The position numbers and the translations under genes are program-made. Positions 1 through 5,970 of a DNA stretch of 8,887 nt are shown piece by piece. Origin of the DNA: an uncultured Eubacteriales bacterium (GTDB lineage Bacteria; Bacillota; Clostridia; Oscillospirales; Oscillospiraceae); assembly GCA_905210385.1 (NCBI GenBank), contig CAJLWS010000050.1:1-8887 (forward strand), read 5' to 3'. Position 1 is the first letter of the stretch; each line of letters starts with the position of its first letter. The notes below the pieces were generated by a model. It was not told the DNA's origin. It saw only the letters and a program-made list of their open reading frames with translations, and ran no database searches.

Positions 1-634
1 AATCGTACCCCAGCCACTGGGAGAGCTCCGACGCCACCTGAGACTGCTGGGAGGTCAGCAGGGGGAGCTCCCGCAGATCCTCGGGGGAGATGGACTCCTG
101 CCCGGCCAGCCGACTTCCTTTGGGGACCACCAGACCCCAGTGGTTCTTAGCGGGCAGGCGCAGGGAATCGTACTTTCTGGGAACGGAGGCGCCCAGGATC
201 AGGCCAAAGTCCAGCAGCCCCTTTTCCATCCGCTCGAACAGGTCGTCGGCGTTTGCGCTGAATAGGTGGAACCGGACCTGAGGATAGCGGGCTTGAAAAC
301 GGCGTACAGCGTCCGCTAGCAGGGCCATACCGTCTGTTTCTCCGCCGCCGATATAGATGTCGCCAGTGGTAATCAGCTCGGTCTCCCGCAGTTCTGACTG
401 AGTCTTTTCCACCAGGGACAGAATTTCATTGGCCCGTTTGCGCAGCAGGACGCCATCCTCTGTCAAGGTGACATGCCGACTGCCTCGGATAAACAGGGGT
501 TTCCCAATTTCCTCCTCCAACGCCATCAGCTGTCGGGATAAGGTAGGCTGGGAAAGGTCGAGCGCCTGGGCAGCACCGGAGATGCTCTCCTCCCGGGCCA
601 CTGTAAGAAAATACCGCAGCACACGAAGCTCCAT
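1..634 (-). CDS. LysR-family transcriptional regulator (partial, C-terminus off window)
   Basis: The first 211 residues are visible; the reading frame is open to the window edge, so the C-terminus is missing (LysR proteins are usually about 290-310 residues). Residues 1-60 form the winged helix-turn-helix, with the typical pattern LRYFLTVARE, then SGAAQALDLSQPTLSRQLMALEEEIG, then LF-RG and LTEDG. A linker helix (about 61-90) leads to the substrate-binding fold, starting GDIYIGGGE and including FQARYPQVRF and GLLDFGLIL. The start is the ATG at 634-632, which has an AAGGAGG site (647-641) six bases upstream. It is divergent from the cystine-type ABC operon that begins at 868, and LysR regulators commonly control the divergent neighbour. 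The inferred role is therefore control of that importer, perhaps with an amino acid or sulfur metabolite as ligand. The family is certain; the ligand is not visible. Confidence 0.93.
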   Translation of the reverse strand, partial: MELRVLRYFLTVAREESISGAAQALDLSQPTLSRQLMALEEEIGKPLFIRGSRHVTLTEDGVLLRKRANEILSLVEKTQSELRETELITTGDIYIGGGETDGMALLADAVRRFQARYPQVRFHLFSANADDLFERMEKGLLDFGLILGASVPRKYDSLRLPAKNHWGLVVPKGSRLAGQESISPEDLRELPLLTSQQSQVASELSQWLGYD

Positions 635-660
635 TTTGAACCTCCTTTCTCCGTTCTGTA

Positions 661-696
661 CGGGGCAAGCTTAGCACCCTAGAGTCGGCCTGTCAA
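661..696 (-). promoter_or_regulatory. Promoter of the LysR-type regulator gene
   Basis: Reading leftward, a perfect -35 TTGACA (696-691) is followed by a 17-base spacer and the -10 TAAGCT (673-668). The -10 is weak but keeps the key T, A and final T. Transcription would begin near 661, leaving a leader of about 27 nt before the LysR start at 634. A good -35 with a poor -10 suits a moderately expressed regulator. Confidence 0.6.
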
Positions 697-713
697 GCGA
701 ATTACCATGCTTT

Positions 714-735
714 TTGGACATAATGATATATCCAA
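714..735. promoter_or_regulatory. Candidate LysR operator (interrupted dyad)
   Basis: A 22-bp dyad reads TTGGA (714-718), 12 bases, TCCAA (731-735). The inner ATA (720-722) and TAT (727-729) also pair, giving 8 of 11 symmetric positions. It sits between the two divergent -35 boxes (691-696 and 745-750), about 10 bp upstream of the importer -35. That is where LysR activators usually bind. The flank 736-757 is AT-rich and contains a further imperfect repeat (AATAT at 734-738, ATATT at 748-752) that could be the activation half-site. Binding by the adjacent LysR protein is inferred. Confidence 0.45.
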
Positions 736-744
736 TATAGGTAT

Positions 745-773
745 TTGATATTTGTCAGAAAGGGGACTATAAT
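745..773 (+). promoter_or_regulatory. Promoter of the cystine-type ABC operon
   Basis: A -35 TTGATA (745-750) and a perfect -10 TATAAT (768-773) are separated by exactly 17 bases. Transcription would start near 780-781, giving a leader of about 87 nt before the permease start at 868. The -35 differs from consensus by one base, and the candidate LysR dyad lies just upstream. No terminator-antiterminator pair or known riboswitch was recognised in the leader. Confidence 0.72.
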
Positions 774-867
774 CGGAACTATGCTGAAAAGCCGGTTGCC
801 CTTGAGATAGTGGGTAGCTGAAGAGATAGGGTTGGCAGCAAGAACGGAAAGGGGGAGGAGAAAGCCT

Positions 868-1542
868 ATGAGTGAACGGCTTCTGGAAATTATTCTGGAC
901 TCTTTTTGGCAGATTCTTCTGCCGGGACTGGCGGTGACCATTCCCCTGACTGCGGTGTCCTTTTTCTTTGCCATGATCATCGCGGTGATCATTGCCATCG
1001 TGCAGTTTGCCAGAATACCAGTGTTGCGCCACATCGCCCGGTTCTATATCTGGGTGGCCCGAGGGACGCCCCTGCTGGTGCAGTTGTTTGTGGTGTTCTA
1101 TGGCCTGCCTGACCTAGGCATCATCCTGGAGCCCATCCCTGCGGCAATCATTGTGTTTTCCCTCAACGAGGGGGCCTACTGCGCGGAGACAGTGCGGGCT
1201 TCCCTAGAGGCGGTGCCTGTGGGACAGATGGAGGCGGGACGCTGTGTGGGCATGAGTTATCTGCAGGTGATGCGGCGCATTGTGCTGCCCCAGGCCATGC
1301 GCATTGCCTTTCCATCCCTGTCCAACTCCCTGATTGCCATGGTGAAGGATACCTCCCTGGCCTCCAACATCACGGTGACCGAGATGTTCATGGAGACCCA
1401 GCGCATCGCCTCCCGCTACGCGGAGTTTCTGCCGCTCTATATCGAGGTGGGCCTCATATACCTGCTGTTCTGCACCGTGCTCACCAAGGTACAGCATGTG
1501 GTGGAGAAACGGTTGAGCGCATATGGCGGGAAGGGGGGCTGA
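868..1542 (+). CDS. Polar amino-acid (cystine-type) ABC transporter permease
   Basis: This 224-residue inner-membrane permease forms the channel of a polar amino-acid ABC importer (HisM/TcyB/YecS type). Hydrophobic segments lie at about residues 16-46, 66-84, 88-100 and 186-206. The family marks are ARGTPLLVQLF (64-74), an AYCAET stretch (103-108), and the ATPase-coupling EAA loop at 122-143 (E-AGRCVGMS ... IVLPQA). VKDTSLAS (159-166) and the C-terminal VEKRL strongly resemble cystine permeases. The ATG at 868 is chosen because GGGGGAGGAG (851-860) precedes it by seven bases; an upstream in-frame TTG at 832 has no such site. The ATPase gene begins four bases after the stop, so the two are co-translated. 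Substrate is inferred from family resemblance, not proven. Confidence 0.93.
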   Translation: MSERLLEIILDSFWQILLPGLAVTIPLTAVSFFFAMIIAVIIAIVQFARIPVLRHIARFYIWVARGTPLLVQLFVVFYGLPDLGIILEPIPAAIIVFSLNEGAYCAETVRASLEAVPVGQMEAGRCVGMSYLQVMRRIVLPQAMRIAFPSLSNSLIAMVKDTSLASNITVTEMFMETQRIASRYAEFLPLYIEVGLIYLLFCTVLTKVQHVVEKRLSAYGGKGG

Positions 1543-1546
1543 GGGT

Positions 1547-2335
1547 ATGCTAGAGGTCCATGGTCTGAAGAAATCCTTTGGTGCCCTGCAGGTGCTCCGG
1601 GACATTGACCTGACGGTGAACAAGGGAGATGTTGTGGCTATTTTGGGCAGTAGCGGTTCGGGCAAGACCACGCTGCTGCGGTGCCTGAATTTTCTAGAGG
1701 TCAGCGATGAGGGAACCATGACCTTTGACGGGGAGACCTTCCAGATGGCCCAAATGAGGAAAAAGGATATCGCCCGGCTGCGGGCTAAGACCGCCTTTGT
1801 CTTTCAGGACTACAATCTGTTTCTTAATAAGACGGCTCTGCAGAATGTGACCGAGGGGTTGGTCATAGCCCGGAAGATGCCTAGGGATCAGGCGGTAGAG
1901 CTGGGCCGGCGGATGTTGGCCAAGGTGGGACTATCCGATCGGGAGGGGCACTATCCCAGTCAGTTGTCCGGCGGCCAGCAGCAGCGGGTGGCCATCGCCC
2001 GGGCCCTGGCCACCGACCCGGAGATCATCTATTTCGATGAACCCACCTCTGCCCTAGATCCGGAGCTAACGGGAGAAGTGCTCTCGGTGATGCGGGATCT
2101 GGCGGAGGAGGGGCGCACCATGCTGGTGGTCACTCACGAGATGGGCTTTGCCCGGCATGTGTCCAACCGAGTGGTGTTCATGGCGGATGGGGAAGTGGTG
2201 GAGTCCGGCACGTCCCAAGACGTCTTTGATCACCCAAAGCAGGAGCGAACCCAGGCTTTCCTGCGCAGTGTCTACCCAACCGGGATGCCGGCACAGGACC
2301 CGGTTAAGCCCCAAAAATATCAAATAATGGAGTGA
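1547..2335 (+). CDS. Polar amino-acid (cystine-type) ABC transporter ATPase
   Basis: This 262-residue cytoplasmic ATPase powers the importer. All nucleotide-binding motifs are intact: Walker A GSSGSGKT (34-41), Q-loop Q87 in VFQDYNLF, signature LSGGQ (140-144), Walker B IIYFDE (160-165), D-loop SALD, and the H-loop histidine H197. The length fits the GlnQ/HisP/TcyC group (about 240-260), with a slightly longer tail after residue 244. The ATG at 1547 is preferred over an in-frame ATG at 1523, which lies inside the permease gene; a GGGGGG-rich ribosome site (1533-1538) fits 1547. The gene lies four bases after the permease and six before the binding protein, so the three form one operon. The family is certain; the substrate comes from its partners. 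Confidence 0.95.
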   Translation: MLEVHGLKKSFGALQVLRDIDLTVNKGDVVAILGSSGSGKTTLLRCLNFLEVSDEGTMTFDGETFQMAQMRKKDIARLRAKTAFVFQDYNLFLNKTALQNVTEGLVIARKMPRDQAVELGRRMLAKVGLSDREGHYPSQLSGGQQQRVAIARALATDPEIIYFDEPTSALDPELTGEVLSVMRDLAEEGRTMLVVTHEMGFARHVSNRVVFMADGEVVESGTSQDVFDHPKQERTQAFLRSVYPTGMPAQDPVKPQKYQIME

Positions 2336-2341
2336 GATACA

Positions 2342-3151
2342 ATGAGAAAGAAGATTGCGGCGCTGGTTTTGGCGGGCGCCCTGAGCGCCCTGACCCTCAC
2401 CGGCTGCTCCGGCGGCAGCCAGGACCAGGCGGAGGGGGACCAGCTGGCCCGGATCCAGCAGAGCGGTGAGATCGTCATCGCCCTGGAGGGCACCTGGGCC
2501 CCCTGGAGCTACCACGATGAGCAGGACAACCTCACGGGCTACGACGTGGAGGTGGGACGGCTGATTGCCGAACAGCTGGGGGTGGAGGCCACCTTTGTGG
2601 AGGGCAGCTGGGACGGCCTGTTCGCCGGACTGGACTCCAGCCGGTATGATATCGTCATCAACGGCGTGGGAGTCACCGAGGAGCGGGCGGAGAAGTACGA
2701 CTTTTCCACCCCCTATGCCTACAACCGCACGGTGGTGATCGTCCGGGGGGACAACGAGGACATCCAGTCCATGGAGGACCTGGACGGCAAAACCACGGCC
2801 AACACCCTGGCTAGTACCTACGCTGCCCTGGCAGAGAGCTATGGCGCTACCAACACCGGTGTGGATGACTTACTCCAGACCATCGAGCTGTTGGAGGCCG
2901 GCCGGATCGATGCGACCCTGAACGCGGAAGGGACTTTTGCCTTTTACATGAGCCAGCACCCGGACGCCGACATCAAGGTGGCCGCCTATGCCGACCAGAC
3001 CGAGGAGATTGCCATTCCCTTCCGCAAAGGAGAGGACTCGGCCAGCCTGAGGGAAGCGGTGAATCAGGCCCTGGCTGAACTGAGTCAGTCTGGACAGCTG
3101 GCCGAGCTGTCCCAACGATTCTTCGGCATCGATATTTCCCAGGAACAGTAA
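2342..3151 (+). CDS. Amino-acid (cystine-type) ABC transporter substrate-binding lipoprotein
   Basis: This 269-residue extracellular receptor captures the amino acid and delivers it to the permease. Residues 1-22 are a lipoprotein signal: basic MRKK, a hydrophobic stretch, and lipobox LTGC with C22 as the predicted lipidated cysteine. The rest is a family-3 bilobed domain. Visible marks include GTWAPWSY (50-57), LTGYDVEV (64-71), YDIVINGV (102-109), ERAEKYDFSTPY (114-125), and GRIDATLN (187-194). TTANTLASTYAALAESYGA resembles the corresponding loop of TcyA/TcyJ cystine receptors. It starts six bases after the ATPase gene with GGAG (2329-2332) upstream. Its codons are visibly more C/G-ending than those of the permease and ATPase genes, as expected for the most abundant subunit. 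Cystine or a close relative is the best guess for the substrate. Confidence 0.93.
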   Translation: MRKKIAALVLAGALSALTLTGCSGGSQDQAEGDQLARIQQSGEIVIALEGTWAPWSYHDEQDNLTGYDVEVGRLIAEQLGVEATFVEGSWDGLFAGLDSSRYDIVINGVGVTEERAEKYDFSTPYAYNRTVVIVRGDNEDIQSMEDLDGKTTANTLASTYAALAESYGATNTGVDDLLQTIELLEAGRIDATLNAEGTFAFYMSQHPDADIKVAAYADQTEEIAIPFRKGEDSASLREAVNQALAELSQSGQLAELSQRFFGIDISQEQ

Positions 3152-3196
3152 CGCATCGGCGACATGCTGGCTGGGCGGAAGAAAGGCGGAAGCGGT

Positions 3197-3472
3197 ATGT
3201 GGAAAGATCCGTTGTCACCAGAGTCGGTGGAGCAGAATCTGAAAGACGCGGGTTGCCCCGGGAACTTTGTGGAGCGGTTCCTGGCTTGCTATGGTGACTG
3301 CACACCGGAAGAGCAGCTCCAACTGCTCTACGAACAGCGCAAAGAGCTGCTGCGACAGGTCCATGACTGCCAGAAAAAACTGGACTGTCTGGACTATCTG
3401 CGGGATCAGATTCGGAAGTGTGAAGCCAGTCGGGAAAAGAAAAACGGCGGCAGGCCTGAAAAGGAAGGATAG
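3197..3472 (+). CDS. Small cysteine-rich helical protein of unknown function
   Basis: This 91-residue protein lies 45 bases after the binding-protein gene on the same strand, so it is probably the last gene of the importer operon. The ATG at 3197 is preferred because GGCGG (3185-3189) precedes it by seven bases; the in-frame ATG at 3164 has no ribosome site. It has no signal peptide or membrane segment. It opens with a short helix-like segment (VEQNLKDAGC, 11-20), continues with a charged helix-rich middle (about 37-77) containing EEQLQLLYEQRKELL and LDCLDYL, and ends in a lysine-rich tail. Six cysteines stand out (20, 31, 35, 58, 64, 75). The AGC...EQL..L...R..LL...H..Q...DCLDYL pattern resembles small uncharacterised proteins I recall from Clostridia; no function is known to me. 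Redox or metal sensing is only a guess. Confidence 0.75.
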   Translation: MWKDPLSPESVEQNLKDAGCPGNFVERFLACYGDCTPEEQLQLLYEQRKELLRQVHDCQKKLDCLDYLRDQIRKCEASREKKNGGRPEKEG

Positions 3473-3516
3473 GCATAAAAGAGCCGCCCCTCGGTGAAAA
3501 TCAGAACAGATGAAAA

Positions 3517-3544
3517 GCATCCCCACGGCCTGCCGTGGGGATGC
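3517..3544 (-). terminator. Intrinsic terminator after the aldolase gene
   Basis: Twelve or thirteen perfect pairs (arms 3517-3529 and 3532-3544, GCATCCCCACGG with CCGTGGGGATGC) surround a tiny loop. Read leftward the hairpin is followed by TTTTC (3516-3512), which makes it a terminator for the aldolase gene; it begins 16 bases past that stop codon. Read rightward the arm is followed by TGCTATATGC, without a T-run, so termination of the converging importer operon here would be weaker. Confidence 0.82.
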
Positions 3545-3560
3545 TGCTATATGCTTTCGT

Positions 3561-4373
3561 TCAATCCAGATATCCGGGCCGGACCTTCAGCTCGAAGCGG
3601 GCTTCCACCTGGTGGAGCTGCTCGTCGGTAATGACCTGCTTCCAGGGCAAATGGGCAATTTTCATGTAAATTCCTGCCCCCTTTTCCGCCGTTTCAATCA
3701 GACCGAAAGCCTCGTCCAGATTGGTTCCTGCGGCGTAAATGCCATGGTGAGCCCACACCACTAGGCGAGACAGGCGCATCTTTTCTGCGGTGGCCCGGCC
3801 GATCTCCTGGGTACCGCATACCATCCAGGGAAGCACGCCCAAACCGTCGGGGAATACCATGATGCACTCGGTACACATCCGCCATAGTGTGCGGGTGAAG
3901 GCCCGCTCGTCCAGGTCGTGGACAAAGGTCATGGCCAGCAGGTTGTCCGGATGGCAGTGGGTGACCACCCGGTGGGAGGGATCTATCTCCAGCCGAACCA
4001 TGTGGCTCATCAGGTGGGCGGGAAGCTCACTGGTAAAACTGCCCCCATCGGAGTAGCCCCACAGGAGCTGGGCGGCATCGCCATTGCCATTCAGCCGAAT
4101 GATGCCCAGGTTGGCCTCCGGGTCGTCCATGATGTTTTTAAAGTATTTCCCAGTTCCCGTGACCAAGAAACAGCGTCCGCCCAAGGTAGGCGCCCGAAAG
4201 CCTATGGGAATTTCCCGCAGGACCCGATCTGGGTCCAGATACGTTCCCACTTCCTCCTCGTCCAGCAGCAGGCTGATGTTGCCGCCGTTGCGCTCATCCC
4301 AGCCCAGCCGATACATATTGGAGGCAGTCCGGACTAGCTCCCGCAGAAAAGGTGCGGTGAGAATATCTTTCAT
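3561..4373 (-). CDS. rhaD: Rhamnulose-1-phosphate aldolase (class II, RhaD-type)
   Basis: This 270-residue zinc-dependent aldolase would cleave L-rhamnulose 1-phosphate into dihydroxyacetone phosphate and L-lactaldehyde in the cytoplasm. It resembles E. coli RhaD (274 residues) along its length, including GWDERNGGN (24-32), FLVTGTGKYF, SELPAH (115-120), FPDGLGVLPWMV (174-185), and FGLIETAEK (223-231). Counterparts of the E. coli zinc ligands H141, H143 and H212 are H139, H141 and H210. Counterparts of catalytic E117 and E171 are E116 and E169, so the enzyme should be active. AGGAG precedes the ATG by nine bases. It lies 48 bases after the dipeptidase gene on the same strand and ends at a terminator, so the two are probably co-transcribed. 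No rhamnose isomerase or kinase is nearby; a different sugar-phosphate substrate is possible. Confidence 0.92.
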   Translation of the reverse strand: MKDILTAPFLRELVRTASNMYRLGWDERNGGNISLLLDEEEVGTYLDPDRVLREIPIGFRAPTLGGRCFLVTGTGKYFKNIMDDPEANLGIIRLNGNGDAAQLLWGYSDGGSFTSELPAHLMSHMVRLEIDPSHRVVTHCHPDNLLAMTFVHDLDERAFTRTLWRMCTECIMVFPDGLGVLPWMVCGTQEIGRATAEKMRLSRLVVWAHHGIYAAGTNLDEAFGLIETAEKGAGIYMKIAHLPWKQVITDEQLHQVEARFELKVRPGYLD

Positions 4374-4421
4374 ATCAGAAGGCTCCTCTCTGCGGATGAC
4401 AGGGAAACAGGCAGCAACAGA

Positions 4422-5822
4422 TTAGGTGCACAGGTCGATGATGATATGGGTGAACAGCTTGGCGGACAGCATCAGATCGCTGATCCGCACCCGCTCGTCC
4501 GCACCGTGGGCGTGGGGTTCAAAACCGGGCAGAGTGCAGCCAAAGGCTACACCGCCGGGGATATCGTGGACGTAGGTGCCGCCGCCGGTGGACAGGCACT
4601 CACCCTTCAGCCCAGAGTATTCCTCATAGCGCTGGAGCAAAAGTTGGACGAAGGAACTGTCGGCGGGGGTGTGGTGAGGCTGATCCTGTTCCCCCTCAAA
4701 GGTAAAGCCGCGTGCCTCAAAGGCGGCTTTGGCAACCTGCAAACAATTTTCCTCGGTGGCGCATAGGGGAACCCGGCTGTCAAACCGGCCCTCCAGGCCG
4801 GTGTCTGTTACCTCCAACAGGGTGAATGCCACCGTGAGAGGGCCAGCCACCGGCTCCTCCTGGGCAATGCCCAACGCTCGGCCAAGGTAATCGCCATGGG
4901 GGAGCAAGGTATTCAGATCTTTAAGGGCCTCCTTGCATGGCCCATCCGCCAAGGGCAGGGCGCAAAGCAGGGAAAGCAGACCGGTGATGGCGTTGTTTCC
5001 CCCATCCGGCCAGGCGGCGTGAGAGCCTTCGCCCTTGGCTCGGATCACGGTAAGGCCGTCTTCATGGGCAAAAGTGAACATGATGCCGGTGCGGGCGGTG
5101 ATATCCCGGGCGTAGGGCTGGATATCATACATGGTCAGGCCTTCCACGGCTGCCGAGGCATCCCCAGGCAGCACGTTGATGCGAAAGCCGCCGTGGAGCC
5201 AGCGCAAGCGGGGCAGTTGTTCTTGGGCTGGCCAGGACTTGGAGAAAGCGGGTTTGAAGCCGCCCTTTTCTGTGTTAATGACCGGGAAACCAGCATCGGG
5301 GGAAAAGGTGGCGGGGGCATAGGGATTGCGGGCAAAATACCAGGCAATATCACCGGAGCCGGACTCCTCATTGGTGCCCAGAATCAGCCGACAGTTGGAC
5401 TTCAGGGGAACACCAAGGTCTTTGACCGCCTTCATTGCCAGCAGGCAGGCAGCGGCGGGCCCTTTGTCGTCGTCAGTGCCTCGACCAAAGATCATACCAT
5501 CCACCACTTTGGGAGAGTAGGGGGGGGTAACGGTCCATCCTTCGCCAGGGGCGACTACGTCCAAATGGCATAGCAGGTGCAGGGCGTCGCTTTGACCGTT
5601 CAGGTCAACGGTACCTACGTAACCCTCGTGGTTTTGGGCAGTAAGACCCCACTGCCTGGCAATGGACAGGGCTTCCTCCAGCGCCGCCGCCGGGCCAGGG
5701 CCAAAGGGAGCTCCAGGTGCGGGTTCCCCCTCCACGCTGTCAATGGACACCAGGCGGCTCGCGGTGTCAACTAGCAGCTGTTTTTTGTCGGAAAAATAAG
5801 CTTCGATCTGTTCCTTGTACAT
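4422..5822 (-). CDS. M20-family metallodipeptidase (PepV-like)
   Basis: This 466-residue cytoplasmic di-zinc peptidase probably hydrolyses dipeptides with a free amino end. The metal and catalytic residues of the M20 family are visible: H86 and D88 in CHLDVV, the bridging aspartate at about 118 in GRGTDDDKGP, the catalytic pair E152/E153 in GTNEESGSGD, D176 in FSPDAGFPV, and H437 or H439 in EPHAHGADE near the end. An inserted lid domain (about 190-385) carries SHAAWPDGGNNA (H268). The length matches PepV (about 470). The ATG at 5822 is used because AAGGAG (5838-5833) lies ten bases upstream; an in-frame extension to 5858 lacks a ribosome site. It has its own promoter and is followed by the RhaD-type aldolase gene. 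Substrate preference cannot be read from sequence; a Cys-Gly or Xaa-His dipeptidase role is possible. Confidence 0.92.
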   Translation of the reverse strand: MYKEQIEAYFSDKKQLLVDTASRLVSIDSVEGEPAPGAPFGPGPAAALEEALSIARQWGLTAQNHEGYVGTVDLNGQSDALHLLCHLDVVAPGEGWTVTPPYSPKVVDGMIFGRGTDDDKGPAAACLLAMKAVKDLGVPLKSNCRLILGTNEESGSGDIAWYFARNPYAPATFSPDAGFPVINTEKGGFKPAFSKSWPAQEQLPRLRWLHGGFRINVLPGDASAAVEGLTMYDIQPYARDITARTGIMFTFAHEDGLTVIRAKGEGSHAAWPDGGNNAITGLLSLLCALPLADGPCKEALKDLNTLLPHGDYLGRALGIAQEEPVAGPLTVAFTLLEVTDTGLEGRFDSRVPLCATEENCLQVAKAAFEARGFTFEGEQDQPHHTPADSSFVQLLLQRYEEYSGLKGECLSTGGGTYVHDIPGGVAFGCTLPGFEPHAHGADERVRISDLMLSAKLFTHIIIDLCT

Positions 5823-5861
5823 GGGTTCATATCTCCTTCGGAAGGGATCAGGACGCAAGGG

Positions 5862-5884
5862 GATGGGACTTGCTCAGTCCCATC
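5862..5884 (-). promoter_or_regulatory. Leader stem-loop before the dipeptidase gene
   Basis: Arms GATGGGACT (5862-5870) and AGTCCCATC (5876-5884) pair perfectly over nine bases with a five-base loop. Read leftward it lies in the 5' leader of the dipeptidase message, 24 bases upstream of its AAGGAG site. No T-run follows, so it is not a classical terminator; an mRNA-stabilising or regulatory hairpin is possible, or it may be an operator dyad at DNA level. Confidence 0.45.
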
Positions 5885-5907
5885 TGGCAAGAGGATCTTG
5901 CACCTCC

Positions 5908-5936
5908 ATTGTATCGGCTTGCCATGCAAAAAGCAA
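5908..5936 (-). promoter_or_regulatory. Promoter of the dipeptidase-aldolase operon
   Basis: Leftward, -35 TTGCTT (5936-5931) and -10 TACAAT (5913-5908) are 17 bases apart. Transcription would start near 5901, giving a leader of about 79 nt. It indicates that the dipeptidase and aldolase genes can be expressed separately from the PAS/HTH regulator gene, whose stop is only 34 bases upstream of the -35 box. No terminator separates them, so read-through from the regulator is also possible. Confidence 0.6.
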
Positions 5937-5970
5937 GGGGAAAAGGGAGAAAAAACGGGCGAAAGGAAAA

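Larger units (their letters stand above)
5855..5937. repeat. Array of six CTTGC/GCAAG half-sites in the dipeptidase promoter and leader
   Basis: GCAAG occurs at 5855-5859, 5887-5891 and 5933-5937, and its complement CTTGC at 5869-5873, 5897-5901 and 5918-5922. Six copies in 83 bases is far more than the roughly 0.2 expected by chance. Two form a perfect dyad, GCAAGA-GGA-TCTTGC (5887-5901), covering the predicted transcription start. Another pair (5918-5922, 5933-5937) frames the promoter spacer and -35 box, beside the dyad TTGC-CAT-GCAA (5919-5929). An operator cluster for a local regulator is inferred; the neighbouring PAS/HTH protein is the natural candidate. Confidence 0.5.

Noticed and set aside
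732..741. CCAATATAGG, matching a eukaryotic CArG-box pattern.
   Set aside because: That motif has no known meaning in bacteria; here it is simply part of the AT-rich divergent control region.
832..867. Upstream TTG start for the first permease, adding 12 residues.
   Set aside because: The added residues are basic and unlike the family, and the strong GGGGGAGGAG site at 851-860 points to the ATG at 868.
3481..3496. Possible hairpin after the small cysteine-rich gene as a plus-strand terminator.
   Set aside because: Only three pairs (CCG/CGG) form and no T-run follows.
4896..5573. A 225-codon open frame on the plus strand.
   Set aside because: It is antisense to the M20 dipeptidase, whose motifs are all on the minus strand. 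The translation is low-complexity and glycine-rich, as expected for a shadow of GC-rich coding DNA.
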